Of a stretch of 64,000 nucleotides of DNA, positions 22,780 through 33,876 are shown in pieces (position 1 is the first letter of the stretch; each line of letters begins with the position of its first letter). This stretch comes from Blumeriella jaapii (taxonomy: Eukaryota > Ascomycota > Leotiomycetes > Helotiales > Drepanopezizaceae), in contig VWND01000080.1 of the NCBI GenBank assembly GCA_009599575.1, positions 372,001 to 436,000 on the forward strand, given 5' to 3'. The position numbers and the translations under genes are program-made. The notes under the pieces were generated by a model. The model had not been told where the DNA came from and made no database searches. It was given only the letters and a program-made list of their open reading frames with translations.

Positions 22780-24060
22780 AGCTGGCGCTGGGCGTGGTTT
22801 CTTCTTTTTTGCCTTCTGGGGGACGGGGATCACATGAGAAGGCACGTAGCCATGACTTGGGCGGGATGTAGAATGCAGTCCAAAAGCAAGATTAGCTAAC
22901 GGATGAGAAAGCCTCAACAGTGCGAAATTATAGTAGCTGAAGTCGTAGCATTTTGGGGGTAATTGTAAGCTAGCAAACGTGTATTGCTTCTTCTTTCTCC
23001 CGGAAGACAAAATCACGTGAGAAAGCACGTTACTATAACACTTGGCGGAAGAAAAAATGCAATCCAAAAGCAAGATTAGCTAACAGATGAGAAAGCCTCA
23101 ACCGTGCTAATCATAGTAATTGAAGTCGTAGCATTTTGGGGGTAATTGTAAGCTAGCAAACGTGTATTGCTTCTTCTTTCTCCCGGAAGACAAAATCACG
23201 TGAGAAAGCACGTTACTATAACACTTGGCGGAAGAAAAAATGCAATCCAAAAGCAAGATTAGCTAACAGATGAGAAAGCCTCAACCGTGCTAATCATAGT
23301 AATTGAAGCCGTAGAATTTTTGGGGGTAAATGTAAGCTAGCAAACGTGTATTGCTTCTTCTTTCTCCCGGAAAACAAAATCACGTGAAAAAGCACGTTAC
23401 TATAACACTTGGCGGAATAAAAAATGCAATCCAAAAGCAAGATTAGCTAACAGATAAAAAAGCTTCAACAGTACAAAATTATAGTAATTGAAGCCGTAGC
23501 ATCTTGGGAGTAATTAAAAGCTAGCAAACGTGTATTGCTTATCAAAAAATCTAGCTAGGCGTGGGTCTTGCTTCTTCTTTCTCCCGGAAAAAACAAAAAT
23601 CACGTGAAAAAGCACGTATCTATAACACTTGGCGGAATAAAAAATGCAATCCCAAAGCAAGATTAGCTTACAAATAAGAAAGTCTCATCAGAACAAAATT
23701 CTAGTTATTGGGGCCGTAGCATTCTGCGTCTGAACGGTAAGCCAATAGACGAATCCCATTTATAACTAGTCTTGGCGAGACGTAGTTTCTTCTTTCGGTT
23801 TTCGGTTTTTTTTTTTCTGAAAAATGGGAAATCATTCAAGAGAACACGTAGCTATGATTTTGGGCGGGATTTAGAATGCAATTCAGAAGCAAGATTAGCT
23901 TGCACATCAAAAAGCATCAGCAATAAAAATTCTAGTCACTGAAGCCGTGGCACTCTGGGTCTGAACTGTAAGCTAGTAGACCCATCCTATTTACCACAAG
24001 TCCCAGGCGTTGCCGAGCCGCAATTCTTCGCTTAAGATGTAAGATGTAAGACCTTCGTCA
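22780..24060. repeat. Tandem array of about 184-bp units, six copies
   Basis: The marker CCAAAAGCAAGATTAGCT or its variants begins near 22880, 23064, 23247, 23431, 23652 and 23882, so the period is 184, 183, 184, then 221 and 230. Each unit contains an inverted motif CACGTGAGAAAGCACGT and the phrase TTCTTCTTTCTCCCGGAA. Copies 2 and 3 are nearly identical. Copies 4-6 carry many G-to-A changes and insertions, for example GTGAGAAAGC becoming GTGAAAAAGC. No coding capacity is seen. Confidence 0.85.
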
Positions 24061-24116
24061 ATTCCAGCTTCACACGTTCTACAATCACACAGGATGCGTA
24101 GAGCTCTTCGGCGCCG

Positions 24117-24839
24117 TTACGTTACTTCCTCGCCAGCTACTCTCTCCGCAGCTCTCTCACGACCCGACCGCTCCGTCGGCTGCACCTTTCCTATCGTCGC
24201 CCACAGAGCTCCAAAGACGCTCAGCACGTTGCTCGATCGATACACCATGCAGGTATACAGAACGAGGCCCACGAGGACCAGCTCCTCCCTCGCCGCCGCG
24301 CTCGCCGCCGTTCTCGGCCCCAGGAACTCCCAGGCGCCCACCTTCCCGGGCGCCCAGATGTTGGCCGAGAAGCGCGCGACCGGCGTCTGGTGCGGGTCCA
24401 GGCAGACGAAGTCCCAGCGCGCGAGACCGCAGCTGGCGGCCCAGGTCATCGGGACGGGGCCGTCGCCGGCGGAGAAGTGGTGCGAGAGATGCGTGTACGA
24501 TGTCGACCAGCGCTTGAGCGCTCGCAGCGCGATCTCCCGGCCGCGAATCTCGCACGCGCAATGGATGGCGACGGCGTGCAGCGTGCCGGTGCCGATGATC
24601 GTGGACGTGTTCACTGCGTCGCGGAAGACGAGGTTGTTTTTCCTCTTGAAGAGCTTGTAGTCGAGGATGTAGAGTGGTTTGGCCTTCGCGCCGTCTTCTT
24701 TCTCCGACACGAGCGTCTCGAATTTCTTCCAGGAGAAATCGACCTGTAGAGTCCGAGGCCGGCTCGATGTGTGTGCCTGTGGTGGCTCACGGAGCTGCTG
24801 CCGTGTGTCGTCGCTCGGATCCATGTGTACTTGCTGCAT
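24117..24839 (-). CDS. Conserved fungal protein, possibly tubby C-terminal-like fold
   Basis: Single exon, 240 aa, start MQQVHMDPSDDT. The core reads as a run of beta strands: KPLYILDYKLFKRKN, then STIIGTGTLHAVAIHCAC, REIALRALKRW, WDFVCLDPHQTPVARFSANI, and a final hydrophobic helix EELVLVGLVLYTCMVY. This arrangement is shared by many short fungal hypothetical proteins, and the strand-plus-final-helix plan resembles tubby/LURP-type domains. That link is my inference, not a motif match. A second ATG six codons in (MDPSDD) is an equally good start. The tail after the helix is Arg/Glu-rich and ends within GTAACGTAA, so a C-terminal intron is conceivable. Confidence 0.6.
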   Translation of the reverse strand: MQQVHMDPSDDTRQQLREPPQAHTSSRPRTLQVDFSWKKFETLVSEKEDGAKAKPLYILDYKLFKRKNNLVFRDAVNTSTIIGTGTLHAVAIHCACEIRGREIALRALKRWSTSYTHLSHHFSAGDGPVPMTWAASCGLARWDFVCLDPHQTPVARFSANIWAPGKVGAWEFLGPRTAASAAAREELVLVGLVLYTCMVYRSSNVLSVFGALWATIGKVQPTERSGRERAAERVAGEEVT

Positions 24840-25555
24840 CGGATCCTTTGTTGACTTTCGTCTGCCTGCTTCACATGCGTATGAGGCGATTTTGGTTCAG
24901 GAGAAAACGGCGATTTTCAATTCCCTGTGGCTTTCGATATATATCATAACGCAGAGCTGCATCATGTGTGAAACCTTCAACGGGGCTTCAGTCTTCAGCA
25001 AAGGCTGTGTCGCCGCTGCGTGTACAATCAACCTCGATTAGGAGATACGCAGCGCTCTTCACCGCCAAGACACCTGGGCAGTGCGACATGACAGCGTTCG
25101 ATTCTCGCTTAACTGACTCTTGGCACCCAAAGTGACTTGATCAGATTGGAATTGAAGAGTTGCTATTCACCAGCCCCGATTATCGTACAACATATCGCTC
25201 GTGATTGAATACACGCCTTCCAAACCACCTCCTCTCACTTTCTGCTACAGTCTCGTGGTGTTATATCGATTTATCGACAATGTATTGTAGGCTGAAAGAA
25301 TCCGCGGCTACGGCCAAGATGGAAGAAGCTATTGGCTTTCGAACTTGAACGTCGAGTATTGATCCAAGTATTGCTACTTGAACTCCTACTCGCATCTGGA
25401 TTGGTGTTAGCTAGCATTCGAGTAGTAAGCATACCTCTGAGACTGATTGACTCACGATCCTACGGTCTCATTCGCCGATACCACACGCAGGGAGGGATAT
25501 CTTACGTGAAGCATGCAACAGCATTCCTGGCACCTGTGGCGCACAGCGCTGAAGG
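24840..25555. other. Intergenic, nothing notable
   Basis: Shared upstream region of the conserved protein (-) and the Zn2Cys6 gene (+). No repeat or RNA gene recognised before 25556. Confidence 0.4.
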
Positions 25556-25629
25556 GCTGAGGACCATCTGAGCTGAAGACCATCTGAGCTGAGGACCATC
25601 TGAGCTGAGGACAATCTGAGCTGAGGATT
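25556..25629 (+). repeat. 16-bp tandem repeat in the Zn2Cys6 gene promoter, about 4.6 copies
   Basis: Unit GCTGAGGACCATCTGA repeats at 25556, 25572, 25588, 25604 and partly 25620, with single-base variants (GAAGACC, GACAATC). It ends about 140 bp before the ATG at 25770, a position typical of upstream activating elements. Function is inference. Confidence 0.8.
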
Positions 25630-25769
25630 ACAAACAACCTTGGCAGCTGGACATCCACCTTTTTGTGCCATCGGAGAATGTGAGGCCGTTGGTTTGGAAC
25701 GAGTATATGACAGGCGGAACGGGCCGTCTACAAGAGACAGTTCCCCATCGAGCTCATCGTAGCGCCAAC

Positions 25770-27307
25770 ATGCCCGGAGTCCCGTCAGGTCGTGGATGCG
25801 AAGCTTGCCGCAAGCAAAAGAAGAAGGTTAGTTGAGAAGGCGTCGCAGAACCCAACTCGCTAGCTTCACTCACCTCAGAAAGTGTGACCAGGTGAAGCCC
25901 TCGTGCGGACGATGCGCTCGCCTCGATTTAGTCTGCCTCGGAAGCGGGCAGCGTCGCTTCAAATTCGTCGATGAGTCTCAAGTGCGGGCATCCAAATCGC
26001 CATCGCGGACGGCCGTTGCGTTGCACGTTCCGCAGAACACGCACGCCATCTCGTGGGCTCCAAGCAACCAGTCCACCCTGGTCATGGCCAGATTCTGCTC
26101 CGTGTTAGGCATCACAGACGCCCGGTATGATATCAACGTGTACGGGAGTTTCATGAAAGACGTTCCGAGCAGACTTGGGTCGAATCCGGCTCTTGATGCC
26201 TCGGTTCGAGCTACGTTGAGTATTTACTCTGCTGTCCACGCCCGAAACCAGTCTGTGGAATCGCTAGCATTGTACGGCAAAGCCTTGGAGGCCTTGAGAA
26301 GAGTCTTGATGGATCCCGCTGGATCACGGTCTGCGAACACGCTATGTGCCATGTACCTGATGATGGTCTGTCAGGTGCGTATCTACGACCATTGCATATC
26401 CACGTACAGTGAAATGACTCGTGCTAGGGGTGGATTGGCCAGCACGACGATTGTATGGGCCACGGACGGGCGTTCGCCGCTATGTTAAGGAATGTAAATC
26501 CGGAGATCATACAAGACGACTTCGAGAAGGAGTTGTTGCTTACCATGTGTGTTCCAGTGGTACAGGGCCCTTGCCTCATTCGTGATGCTTCTGTAACATC
26601 CATCATACTGATGCTTATCCGCGAAGATCGTCGAGAGCATCGCGGACCCCAGTATCCAGCTGCAGCCGTGGCTGGAGAAGCTGACTGAACGTCGCGACAA
26701 CGCCCACCCCATGGAGAGTCTGAAGCTGCGAAACCTAGGCAGACTTTCCGGCTTCATACAAGATCCAGAAGCGAATCTCCTGGAGATGCAACTCCTCTAC
26801 CAATCCATGGCAGGCGAGATGCTGAAGATACGTGACTTCCTCGACAAGATCGTAGAGGTACGTGCTCATGATCAAGCGCTTCATTCGCGCTCCCAAACGC
26901 TCTACAGCCTCCAGCTTTCCATGGCCATGATATTGAACACGCTCCTCCGCTCCTTCGTTAGCGAAAACCTTCTGGCTTTGATCGAGCAGTCGGGACGCTT
27001 GGTAGATGAAATCATCAGTCTGGCTGCGGATGCATCTCAATACCGGCCCCTGGGCGCAAGTGGGATTCCATTGAGCCTGGTTTGCGCTTGGGCTGGGGCT
27101 TACGATTTAACGAAAAGGCCTAGATTGGAGGAGCTGATGAGGGAGTATGAGAGTGATTTCAAGATAGCGAGATGGACGGAGGTGGCGGTGTGGATGGAGC
27201 GAAAGCTTCAGAGTGGGATTGTGAACAGGTGTTCGTCGGAGCTATCGGCGCTTGGAGCAGATTTGGAAATCCAAAGAGAGACAGGTGCAAAGTGTTGTGT
27301 GATGTAA
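25770..27307 (+). CDS. Zn2Cys6 transcription factor with C-terminal CaaX-like motif
   Basis: Four exons: 25770..25826, 25883..26374, 26428..26559 and 26627..27307. Introns are 56, 53 and 67 nt, all phase 0, giving 453 aa. The binuclear zinc cluster has Cys10, 13, 20, 27, 30 and 37 (C-x2-C-x6-C-x6-C-x2-C-x6-C), split by intron 1 after Lys19. The rest is the usual all-helical fungal regulator region; HDDCMGHGRAFAAML and the helix around HSRSQTLYSLQLSMAMILN are typical. A potential donor/acceptor pair at 26858/26907 would break the frame, so I read through it. The protein ends in Cys-Cys-Val-Met, a fit to a farnesylation CaaX box with an adjacent cysteine. That is unusual for a nuclear DNA-binding protein. 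The target genes are unknown. Confidence 0.88.
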
Positions 27308-27902
27308 AAGCACTTATCGTTGGTCCGCAGAACCGTTTACGTTAGATGTGTGTAGGTGAACCGAGTGAATGCTGGCCAGAGAAATATCGTCGAATGCAAA
27401 TGAGGCGGTATGGGCCATGGCATTGAAATGACTGACGGGCCTATTCAGATTCGACAAGTACTCACCGAACTCATCAATGCCGGTCGTTGAGTTAAAGCGA
27501 TATGTCCCTAGCTCTGCGCGGCTTGGTAGGGAATACCGGAGCGCTGCAATTGACCCGTTATGGACTTTTACGCATATGTTGTAAATGACTTCCATGTAAC
27601 CTCCCATAGCTAGCTACTAGTAAGATCGACCGGAAGAACTATGGCTTACAGTTCTTCAACCAAAATCTCAGCGGAGCGGTGCATGGGGCCTCGTCTGGTC
27701 GACTTGGTCTGGTTCCACAAGTCTTCTCTGGCGTCCCTTTTTCTCACTGGATGTTGCGATGAAGGCGGCTTGTACTCAACTTCGATATCATCTGTGGAGT
27801 AACCAGGCAGCGTTCGACCCTTGGAGTTGGACTGCAAGAGTATAAAGCTAGGTCCAAGTCCTGCTACTCTGGCTATCTTTCGACATATCTCTGGCATCAT
27901 AC
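27308..27902. other. Intergenic with promoter of the beta-lactamase-like locus
   Basis: TATAAAG at 27841-27847 lies 56-62 bp before the ATG at 27903. Two minus-strand frames (27900..27646 and 27607..27314) could be joined by a short GTAAGC...TAG intron, but they have no recognised domain and would start 3 bp from the plus-strand ATG, over its TATA box. I do not call them. Confidence 0.45.
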
Positions 27903-29219
27903 ATGATCACGATGATTTTACCAACCCGCAGTTTTGCTACGCTCACAGGGCTCGCTACGGTAGCTTCCTCTGATCTTCTAGGTTCCCGATTCCCTGCTCC
28001 AGTGCACCTATCTCAACATGGCAGTCTAGTCTCTACAAGCTGGGGAAACATCACGAATATACTCGATTGGTATTTTCAGAACAGGAGCTCCACGCCAGAG
28101 GTCCTGGCAGGATTGGAAAACATGACTTTCTCGATGGGCATGTTCTCTGTTCACGACCCATCAGCTTCCCTTCTGCAATACCATTACACCTCGGACGAAG
28201 TGCGAGGCGGAGACGGCGTCAACGAAGTCGATGGTGACAGCATTTACCGACTGGCGAGCGTTTCCAAACTCTTCACCGTTCTTGCCAGTCATCTATCTTT
28301 CAACGCAGGAGAATGGGATCGGCCCATCACAGACTTCGTGCCCCGGCTATCTCCACCGGATGTAGACAACGTGGGAGAGGAAAGCACGCCGGATTCAGAA
28401 TCTCATGGCCTGCCACCGCTCGATGCCCAAGACCCAAAACTCAGAGCAGCCTGCTTGAGCGAGAAATTTCTGGAGGATCCGCTGGCGGGTCGTTCTCCCG
28501 ACGAGTACATGGAGGGCGCTTGGAACCGCCCTCCTGCCTTGCGCTCGTGGCAAGGTCCTGCGTACTCCAACCATGGCTTCACACTGCTTGGGATCGCACT
28601 TGCGAACATCACTGGGAAGCCCATCGCGGACGTCTATCCCGACCTCATCTTCGGACCTCTGGGAATGACACACTCGCAATCCGTACCACCAGCTCCGTCG
28701 TCCTTCCCGGCCCAGCCGAGCCATCCTGGGCCAGACCAGGAGGTCTCCCGGTGTCGTCTGGGGGGGGGGGCTTTTCTCCTCGCTCAACGATCTAGCCAGG
28801 TTTGGAACCGCATTGATGAATTCGACTCTACTCCCACAGAACAAGAGCCGACAGTAGATGAAGCCAGCCTCTCACACGGCCAGCCTCCGCTTCTCTGTCG
28901 GCTCTCCGTGGGAGATATACGGCTACGTCCACCCCGGCACCGAGGCCGTGACGGACATCTACACTACACCAAGCTTGGCGACTCGGCCAACTTCAGCAGT
29001 CTCCTCGTTCTGCGGCCTGACCACGACGCCGGATTCAGCGTCACCAGCGCCGCGAGCCAGCGGGCGCTGAAATCCGTCCTGCATTCCGCGCTGGCGGACT
29101 TGATCACGGACAACGGAGAGCAGTCGACGAGCTCAGCATCTCACATACATAACTCGCATCAACAACGACAACAACAACAACAACAGAGACACGAGTCCAT
29201 AAAGCCCGAAGAGACGTAA
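27903..29219 (+). pseudogene. Beta-lactamase-family serine hydrolase pseudogene (frameshifts plus stop)
   Basis: The N-terminal half is open and keeps the class C beta-lactamase / penicillin-binding motifs: Ser119-Val-Ser-Lys122 (SxxK, in IYRLASVSKLFT) and Tyr221-Ser-Asn223 (YxN). From about 28690 homology leaves the starting frame. The next family block (GPAEPSWARPGGLP) is read in frame +2. A run of 11 G (28760-28770) then shifts to the frame encoding LFSSLNDLARFGTALMN, and there TAG at 28855-28857 sits where relatives have Trp before MKP. Homology continues in that frame (SVGSPWEIYGYVHPGTEA) and returns to the starting frame near 28960 (GDSANFSSLLVLRPDHDAGF). Residues between the SxxK and YxN motifs also look shortened. 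A fungal secreted or vacuolar hydrolase of this type is usually 550-600 aa. The open frame to 29219 is therefore an artefact of mixed frames. Confidence 0.82.
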
Positions 29220-30476
29220 CCCCCCCCCCCCGCACCAGAAGTCCGTGACTCGGCCCTCACCCCGGCCACCAAACGGCACTCTCTCCTCCACGCACCTCAC
29301 ACCCGACCCAAAGTCTGCCTACCTACGCAGCCCAACAAACCACCCACCCACTCACCGACCCATATATCCTCCCACAAACCAAGGGCGAAAGGGCCCGGCA
29401 CGGATCGCTCTGCGAGCGGCAGCGGGAGCCCGCATCGGCCCGCACAGAAGGAGAAGAAGAAGAAGCCAGTCCCGAAATCCGGGGCGCGTCGCTGCTTCGC
29501 TAAGACCCGGGACGTAAACAAAGAGGGGGCGTTCAAGAGCGGGAAAGGAATGCACGACCTCTTGCGGAGCCGAGCCGAGCCGAGCCGAGCCGGGATCGCG
29601 ATCGATCGCCGTTGTGCTGTAAGTGAATGAATGCCAACCAAACTCTGGCGACGCGTGTGTACAGTACAGTACAGGCAGGCAGGCCATGGAGATGCGGGAG
29701 CGTCTCGCGCCGGGCGACGTCCAGCGAGGGTTGAAAAAACGTCAACATAGCCAGCCAGCCGGCCGGCCGGCCATGCGAAGGAGGGTGTTCGGGCCGGGTG
29801 TGCATGGCGAGGGTGGAAGCAGCAGCCTCGCACGCAGCATAACGGCGCGCTCGAACACAAGATGTCTCCAGCTCCGGCCGGTATCACGAACACGCAGCCA
29901 GCCACCCATAGACGACAGAGGATACAGTACAGTACAGTAAGTAAGTAAGACACCAGAAATCGAAACCGAAACCGAAATTGAGGGAAGGGGGGGGGGCGGA
30001 TCGTGCCCAAGTCGGGGAGATGCCATGATGGTCGTGGGAATCTATTATGGTCATGAATTAGATGCTCTGCCAGAGATGTGGTGGTATGTACAGTATTTTG
30101 AACCCCGGATTTGGAAACCCTTCCTCTATTAGAATTTGAAAAATCCGCCCCCCCGCCCCCCCCGCCCCCAGTCAGGTGCGTACCGACGCTCGCGCAGATA
30201 GAGCCTGAGTGTACCGAATGCACATGCCCGTAAAGAGGCGCTATGCTGTATCGCTACACAGGTTGTAAGAAGAGCGTACATCTCCAAACAAGAACGGGAG
30301 GTTGAGAACGCCGGGTATATGCATGGTATCGTGATCCTTCCACCTCGGCCTCCCTCCAAGATGAGGGCTTCCCTCTCTCCCTTCGAGTCCGTCCTCTTCG
30401 CCTCTTACACCCCTCATGCTCCACTTCCTCGTTCCTTTTCCCTCACTCTTGATCTCATCCATTGTGTACGCACGCA
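29220..30476. other. Intergenic, no supported gene
   Basis: Begins with a C-run (29220-29230). Contains (GAGCC)n (29571-29590), GGCCGGCCGGCC (29760-29771), TACAG motifs (29660, 29925), (GTAA)n and a C-run near 30145. Minus-strand frames up to 308 codons cross these repeats and show no domain. Confidence 0.45.
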
Positions 30477-33400
30477 TTATCCTCTGATGGGAGGTATTTG
30501 CTGCAGTAAAACAGGCACATCGCTGAAATCAGCCCCGTAGGTCTCACACGCAGACACGCTCTTGCGATGTCCAGCAGCCACGCGTCCGGTGTTTCTCGTG
30601 CTTGCACTGCCGCCTAGTCCGTACTCAGCCTCATACCCGAAATCCGAGCCGCCTGGATAGCAATCCAAGACGAGCATGTCACTCGTCGATGTCTGCCGTC
30701 GGTGGAACGTCTCGGACAAGTGGTCGCGCTGCTGAGGAGCTGAGGAATCGTAGTACTCTGCTTGGTAGAAGTTATCCTCGCCGTAGGGGGCGAAAACAGG
30801 CAGGCCATACCTGTGGTTGTACTCCTGCTGCTTATTCGGATCTTGATGACGGGAGTGCGGGCGCGGAGCAGTGCTAAGGGGAAGAGTGGCACCATCAACC
30901 CATATCGGTGGTCCCTCTCCCCTTGCAAGGTCATGCTCGTACTCATAGCCTACACCGACATTCCACCCGTTCCCTTCAGTAGCTTGTGAGGTCCTGTAGT
31001 TTGCTAATGAGCTAGACCGTTCCGGACGCGTAAACGCATCTACACTGTTCTGGCCCTCAAAGTCTGGTCTGGTGAAAGATTCGACAGGAAGATGCCTGTG
31101 TCCCTGCTCTCTCAAAGAACCCTTTCTCTGAGTCATCATAGCCACAGGCGGCGGGCTCTTGCTCCTCGTAGTGAGCGACGAAAGGTGGTCATCATCGAAC
31201 GCTGGAGTTCGGTTCGGGAGTGGAATATTTCTGAAGCCGGAAGTTTGTTGTAGACCTGGCATTGAGCGTTGCCTCCCATGCGCATGAGAAGGTTGGGGTT
31301 CAGTCCTTCCACGCCCTTCTGCCGTGCCCAAGCGCCGGTTCATGTTTTCGTTCGAGCTGGTGAGGCAGAGAGAAATGGATCCGTGGCTTCTTCTTGTCCT
31401 GAGGCGCATCTCTTGATGGTCATTGCTAGTGTATTGACCAGCAAACCCTGTAGTGGCTCTGGCATCGAACTGTGCAGTCATTGACATGGCTCTTGCTGGG
31501 GGATCATCTCGCTGCCGGGCTTCCGATCTGGGATGACGAATTGCAAGCATAGCATCGTAAGCCGGGTTACCAAGAGCGCTGGAAGTCCTATTGATCTCTT
31601 GGTAACAGAATCCGGATCCCTGTTGAGCGTATCTGTGCGGCACAGATGCACAATGGGCGTAGCTATCGCGGTAAGGCTGGGCAGGGAAAGGTGCTTGGTA
31701 GGTTCTGCGTCTATTGTGATCAGGCCTAGGCATTATACGGTGCTGGGTGTTGTGCTGCTGTCGCAGTCCGTGCTCGTGCTGGTCCTGTCCGTCATTGCCA
31801 AACAGATGTGTTGATTGATGCTCGTGAATCGTCCCTCCCCGAGGAATAGCGGGCAAGGATCCTTGCAGCCTCGCAAAGCTCAACGCCTTCCTGACATCTG
31901 TACTGCCCACGGGCAGTGCTAAAACCCGATGTTCAGGTTTATGGCGGGCTTCCGAAGGCGACGGTTGCACAGACTGCGAGCGCTTCGCTTTTGGAGCTGG
32001 CCAGCGGAGGGGGGACGAAGACGTCAAGGGCCTACTGTTACTCGTTTTATCGGTGCGAGCGGGGGTGGTTGGCATGCTCTCGCATCTATACCCGTGTGTG
32101 GTACTGACCAGATGGGGAGCGGCCGGGCCCTCCGCTGGTAACGCAGCGAGTGACCGCCTGGTCCGGAGTGCCGTTTCACACTGGCCGGATTGGACGAACG
32201 GAAGATGGTCTTTCGGCGGTGGAGTCGGCGGGTCATCAAGCGGGGATGTCGGTGCGGACTCTTTCTTGAAAGAGCGCACCGAGACATTCGACCTATAACC
32301 ACTGTCCGCCTTTGCCAAAGGCTTAGGTGTGAGATCTCTAGGACCCTGGATGATCTTTCCGGGCGTTTTGGAGACTGATATGTTTTCGGTTCCTGAATCG
32401 AAGGACCGCGGGAATCGCGCAGAGAGATCGGGCGTCGATGGCGCGGAGCTGAACAGGTCGTCTTCCACAGCCATGTGCTTACTCGTAGCTACCAAGGTAG
32501 GCGATGCTGAAGGCGAGCGGTCGAATGAGAATGGGCTCCGCGCAAGGTCTCGCTGGTCCTCGTGGGCAAGCTTGAGAGACTTCACGGGTGAGTCGTTTCG
32601 CTGGAAGTGCTCGGAATCGCCAAGTTCAGACAAGGCAAGAGTTGCAAGTTCAGCGTCCGGAGGGTCAGCCGTCACAGGATTCCGTACCGCTCGTGGATGT
32701 CGCGGCGAGACATCCTGGTCCGGGGACAGTGCTTCAACTCCATGTCTATGTAATGACTGATCTCGGACGACCCAGGAAGCTTTGTGGCTCTCAGCTGGCA
32801 CCGAGATGGTGTTGCTTCTGGCACAGAGCTTGGGGTGGCGATCCCGCTCGAGACTTCGTCTCATTCCTCCAAATGAGAGATAATCTTGGTCTTGGCCCAT
32901 GGTCGCTGCCCGTCTCGGGCTCGGCTCTGGACTCGCATCTCCATTCACGATCCTCAGTGTTCCTAGCTTGAAGGCCCCGATGTGTCGATAGTCCATTTCG
33001 ATCGCCTCGACGGCGGGCGTTGGGGACTCGGGAGACCGCTGCAACGCTGCAAGCTCAGCGAAGGGGGATTCCATCGGCGTGGAGGGATTGTGGTAGTAGC
33101 TCTGCACTCCCTCCACCCTGAGGGGCCATGGAGATCTCGCCCGCGTGGCCACCCCGTGCTGAAGCAGAGACCGTCGCCGCATAGGCACATACAGTTGTGT
33201 GTCCGAACTCGTCCTGGCCCCCATGGACGACTCTCGTGCCTCTCCCTGCTCACCGCGAGCGTCACTTTCCCCGAACCCATCGCGCTCTGGTCCCGGCGTG
33301 GGCAGCTCTGCGACATTGGGGAGTCGGAGACTGTGGGTTGCGAAGGGCTGGGAGAGGGACGTTCGCTTTCGAGGTAGTGGAGGTGCCCTGCCAGTTGTTA

Positions 33401-33876
33401 GAGAGAGGCTTTGTGCTTTGCAGGTTTACCCACGTCTCCATGGACGCCTCAAGTCCCCCCTCGCTCCCCGAATCCAGGGTGCTGGAATCGCGCCTCAAGA
33501 TCGACGCTCGCGACCATCGACGCGATTGCAATTTCTCGAGGAGCGTCTGTTCCACGGCCTCCCTCTCGTCCCCGATTTCCTCAGGAACCTCCCTCTTCGG
33601 CTGCACGCTCTTCGACCTGAACAGGCTCCTCCTCCTCTTCTTGGGTTCTGCGTCCTGGTCTGCGGTGGTCGCGGTGGTCGCGGTGGTCGCGGGCGGAATC
33701 TCTGCCGGTCGAGGCTGGGTTGGCGTCAGGGCATCGGGATGGGTAGCCACCGAACTACGACGCGTCGGCGGCGCAGATTTCGAGCTTAGCAGATTCGCCG
33801 TGGGATAGGAGCTCGTCCGCGGCTTGGACAGCCTGTTGGCCGAACGGCCGGCGGGAAGGGATTGCTCGTTCCCCAT
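30477..33876 (-). CDS. Large intrinsically disordered protein with N-myristoylation-type N terminus
   Basis: Two exons: 33876..33434 and 33387..30477. The 46-nt phase-2 intron is GTGGGT...CTAAC...CAG, giving 1117 aa. The start MGNEQS fits the N-myristoyltransferase consensus (Gly2, Ser6). The sequence is mostly disordered and rich in Ser/Pro/Arg/Gln, with short islands shared by many fungal hypothetical proteins: LYVPMRRRSLLQHGVATR, FKLGTLRIVNGDASPEPSP, SGYRSNVSVRS, and a C-terminal ETYGADFSDVPVLLQQIPP. Many Ser-Pro and Arg-x-x-Ser sites suggest phospho-regulation. I chose the splice because it restores the conserved frame APPLPRKRTSLSQPF upstream of the second exon block. The ATG at 33876 was preferred over upstream in-frame codons because of MGNEQS. 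Function is unknown; a membrane-attached scaffold is inference. Confidence 0.8.

Noticed and set aside
26858..26907. Additional intron (GTACGT...CTACAG) in the first Zn2Cys6 gene
   Set aside because: Removing 50 nt would shift out of the frame that carries the conserved helix SLQLSMAMILN; the read-through frame fits the family.
27314..27900. Possible two-exon minus-strand hypothetical gene
   Set aside because: No domain. It would start 3 bp from the plus-strand ATG and overlap the TATA box of the beta-lactamase locus; kept only as a remote possibility.
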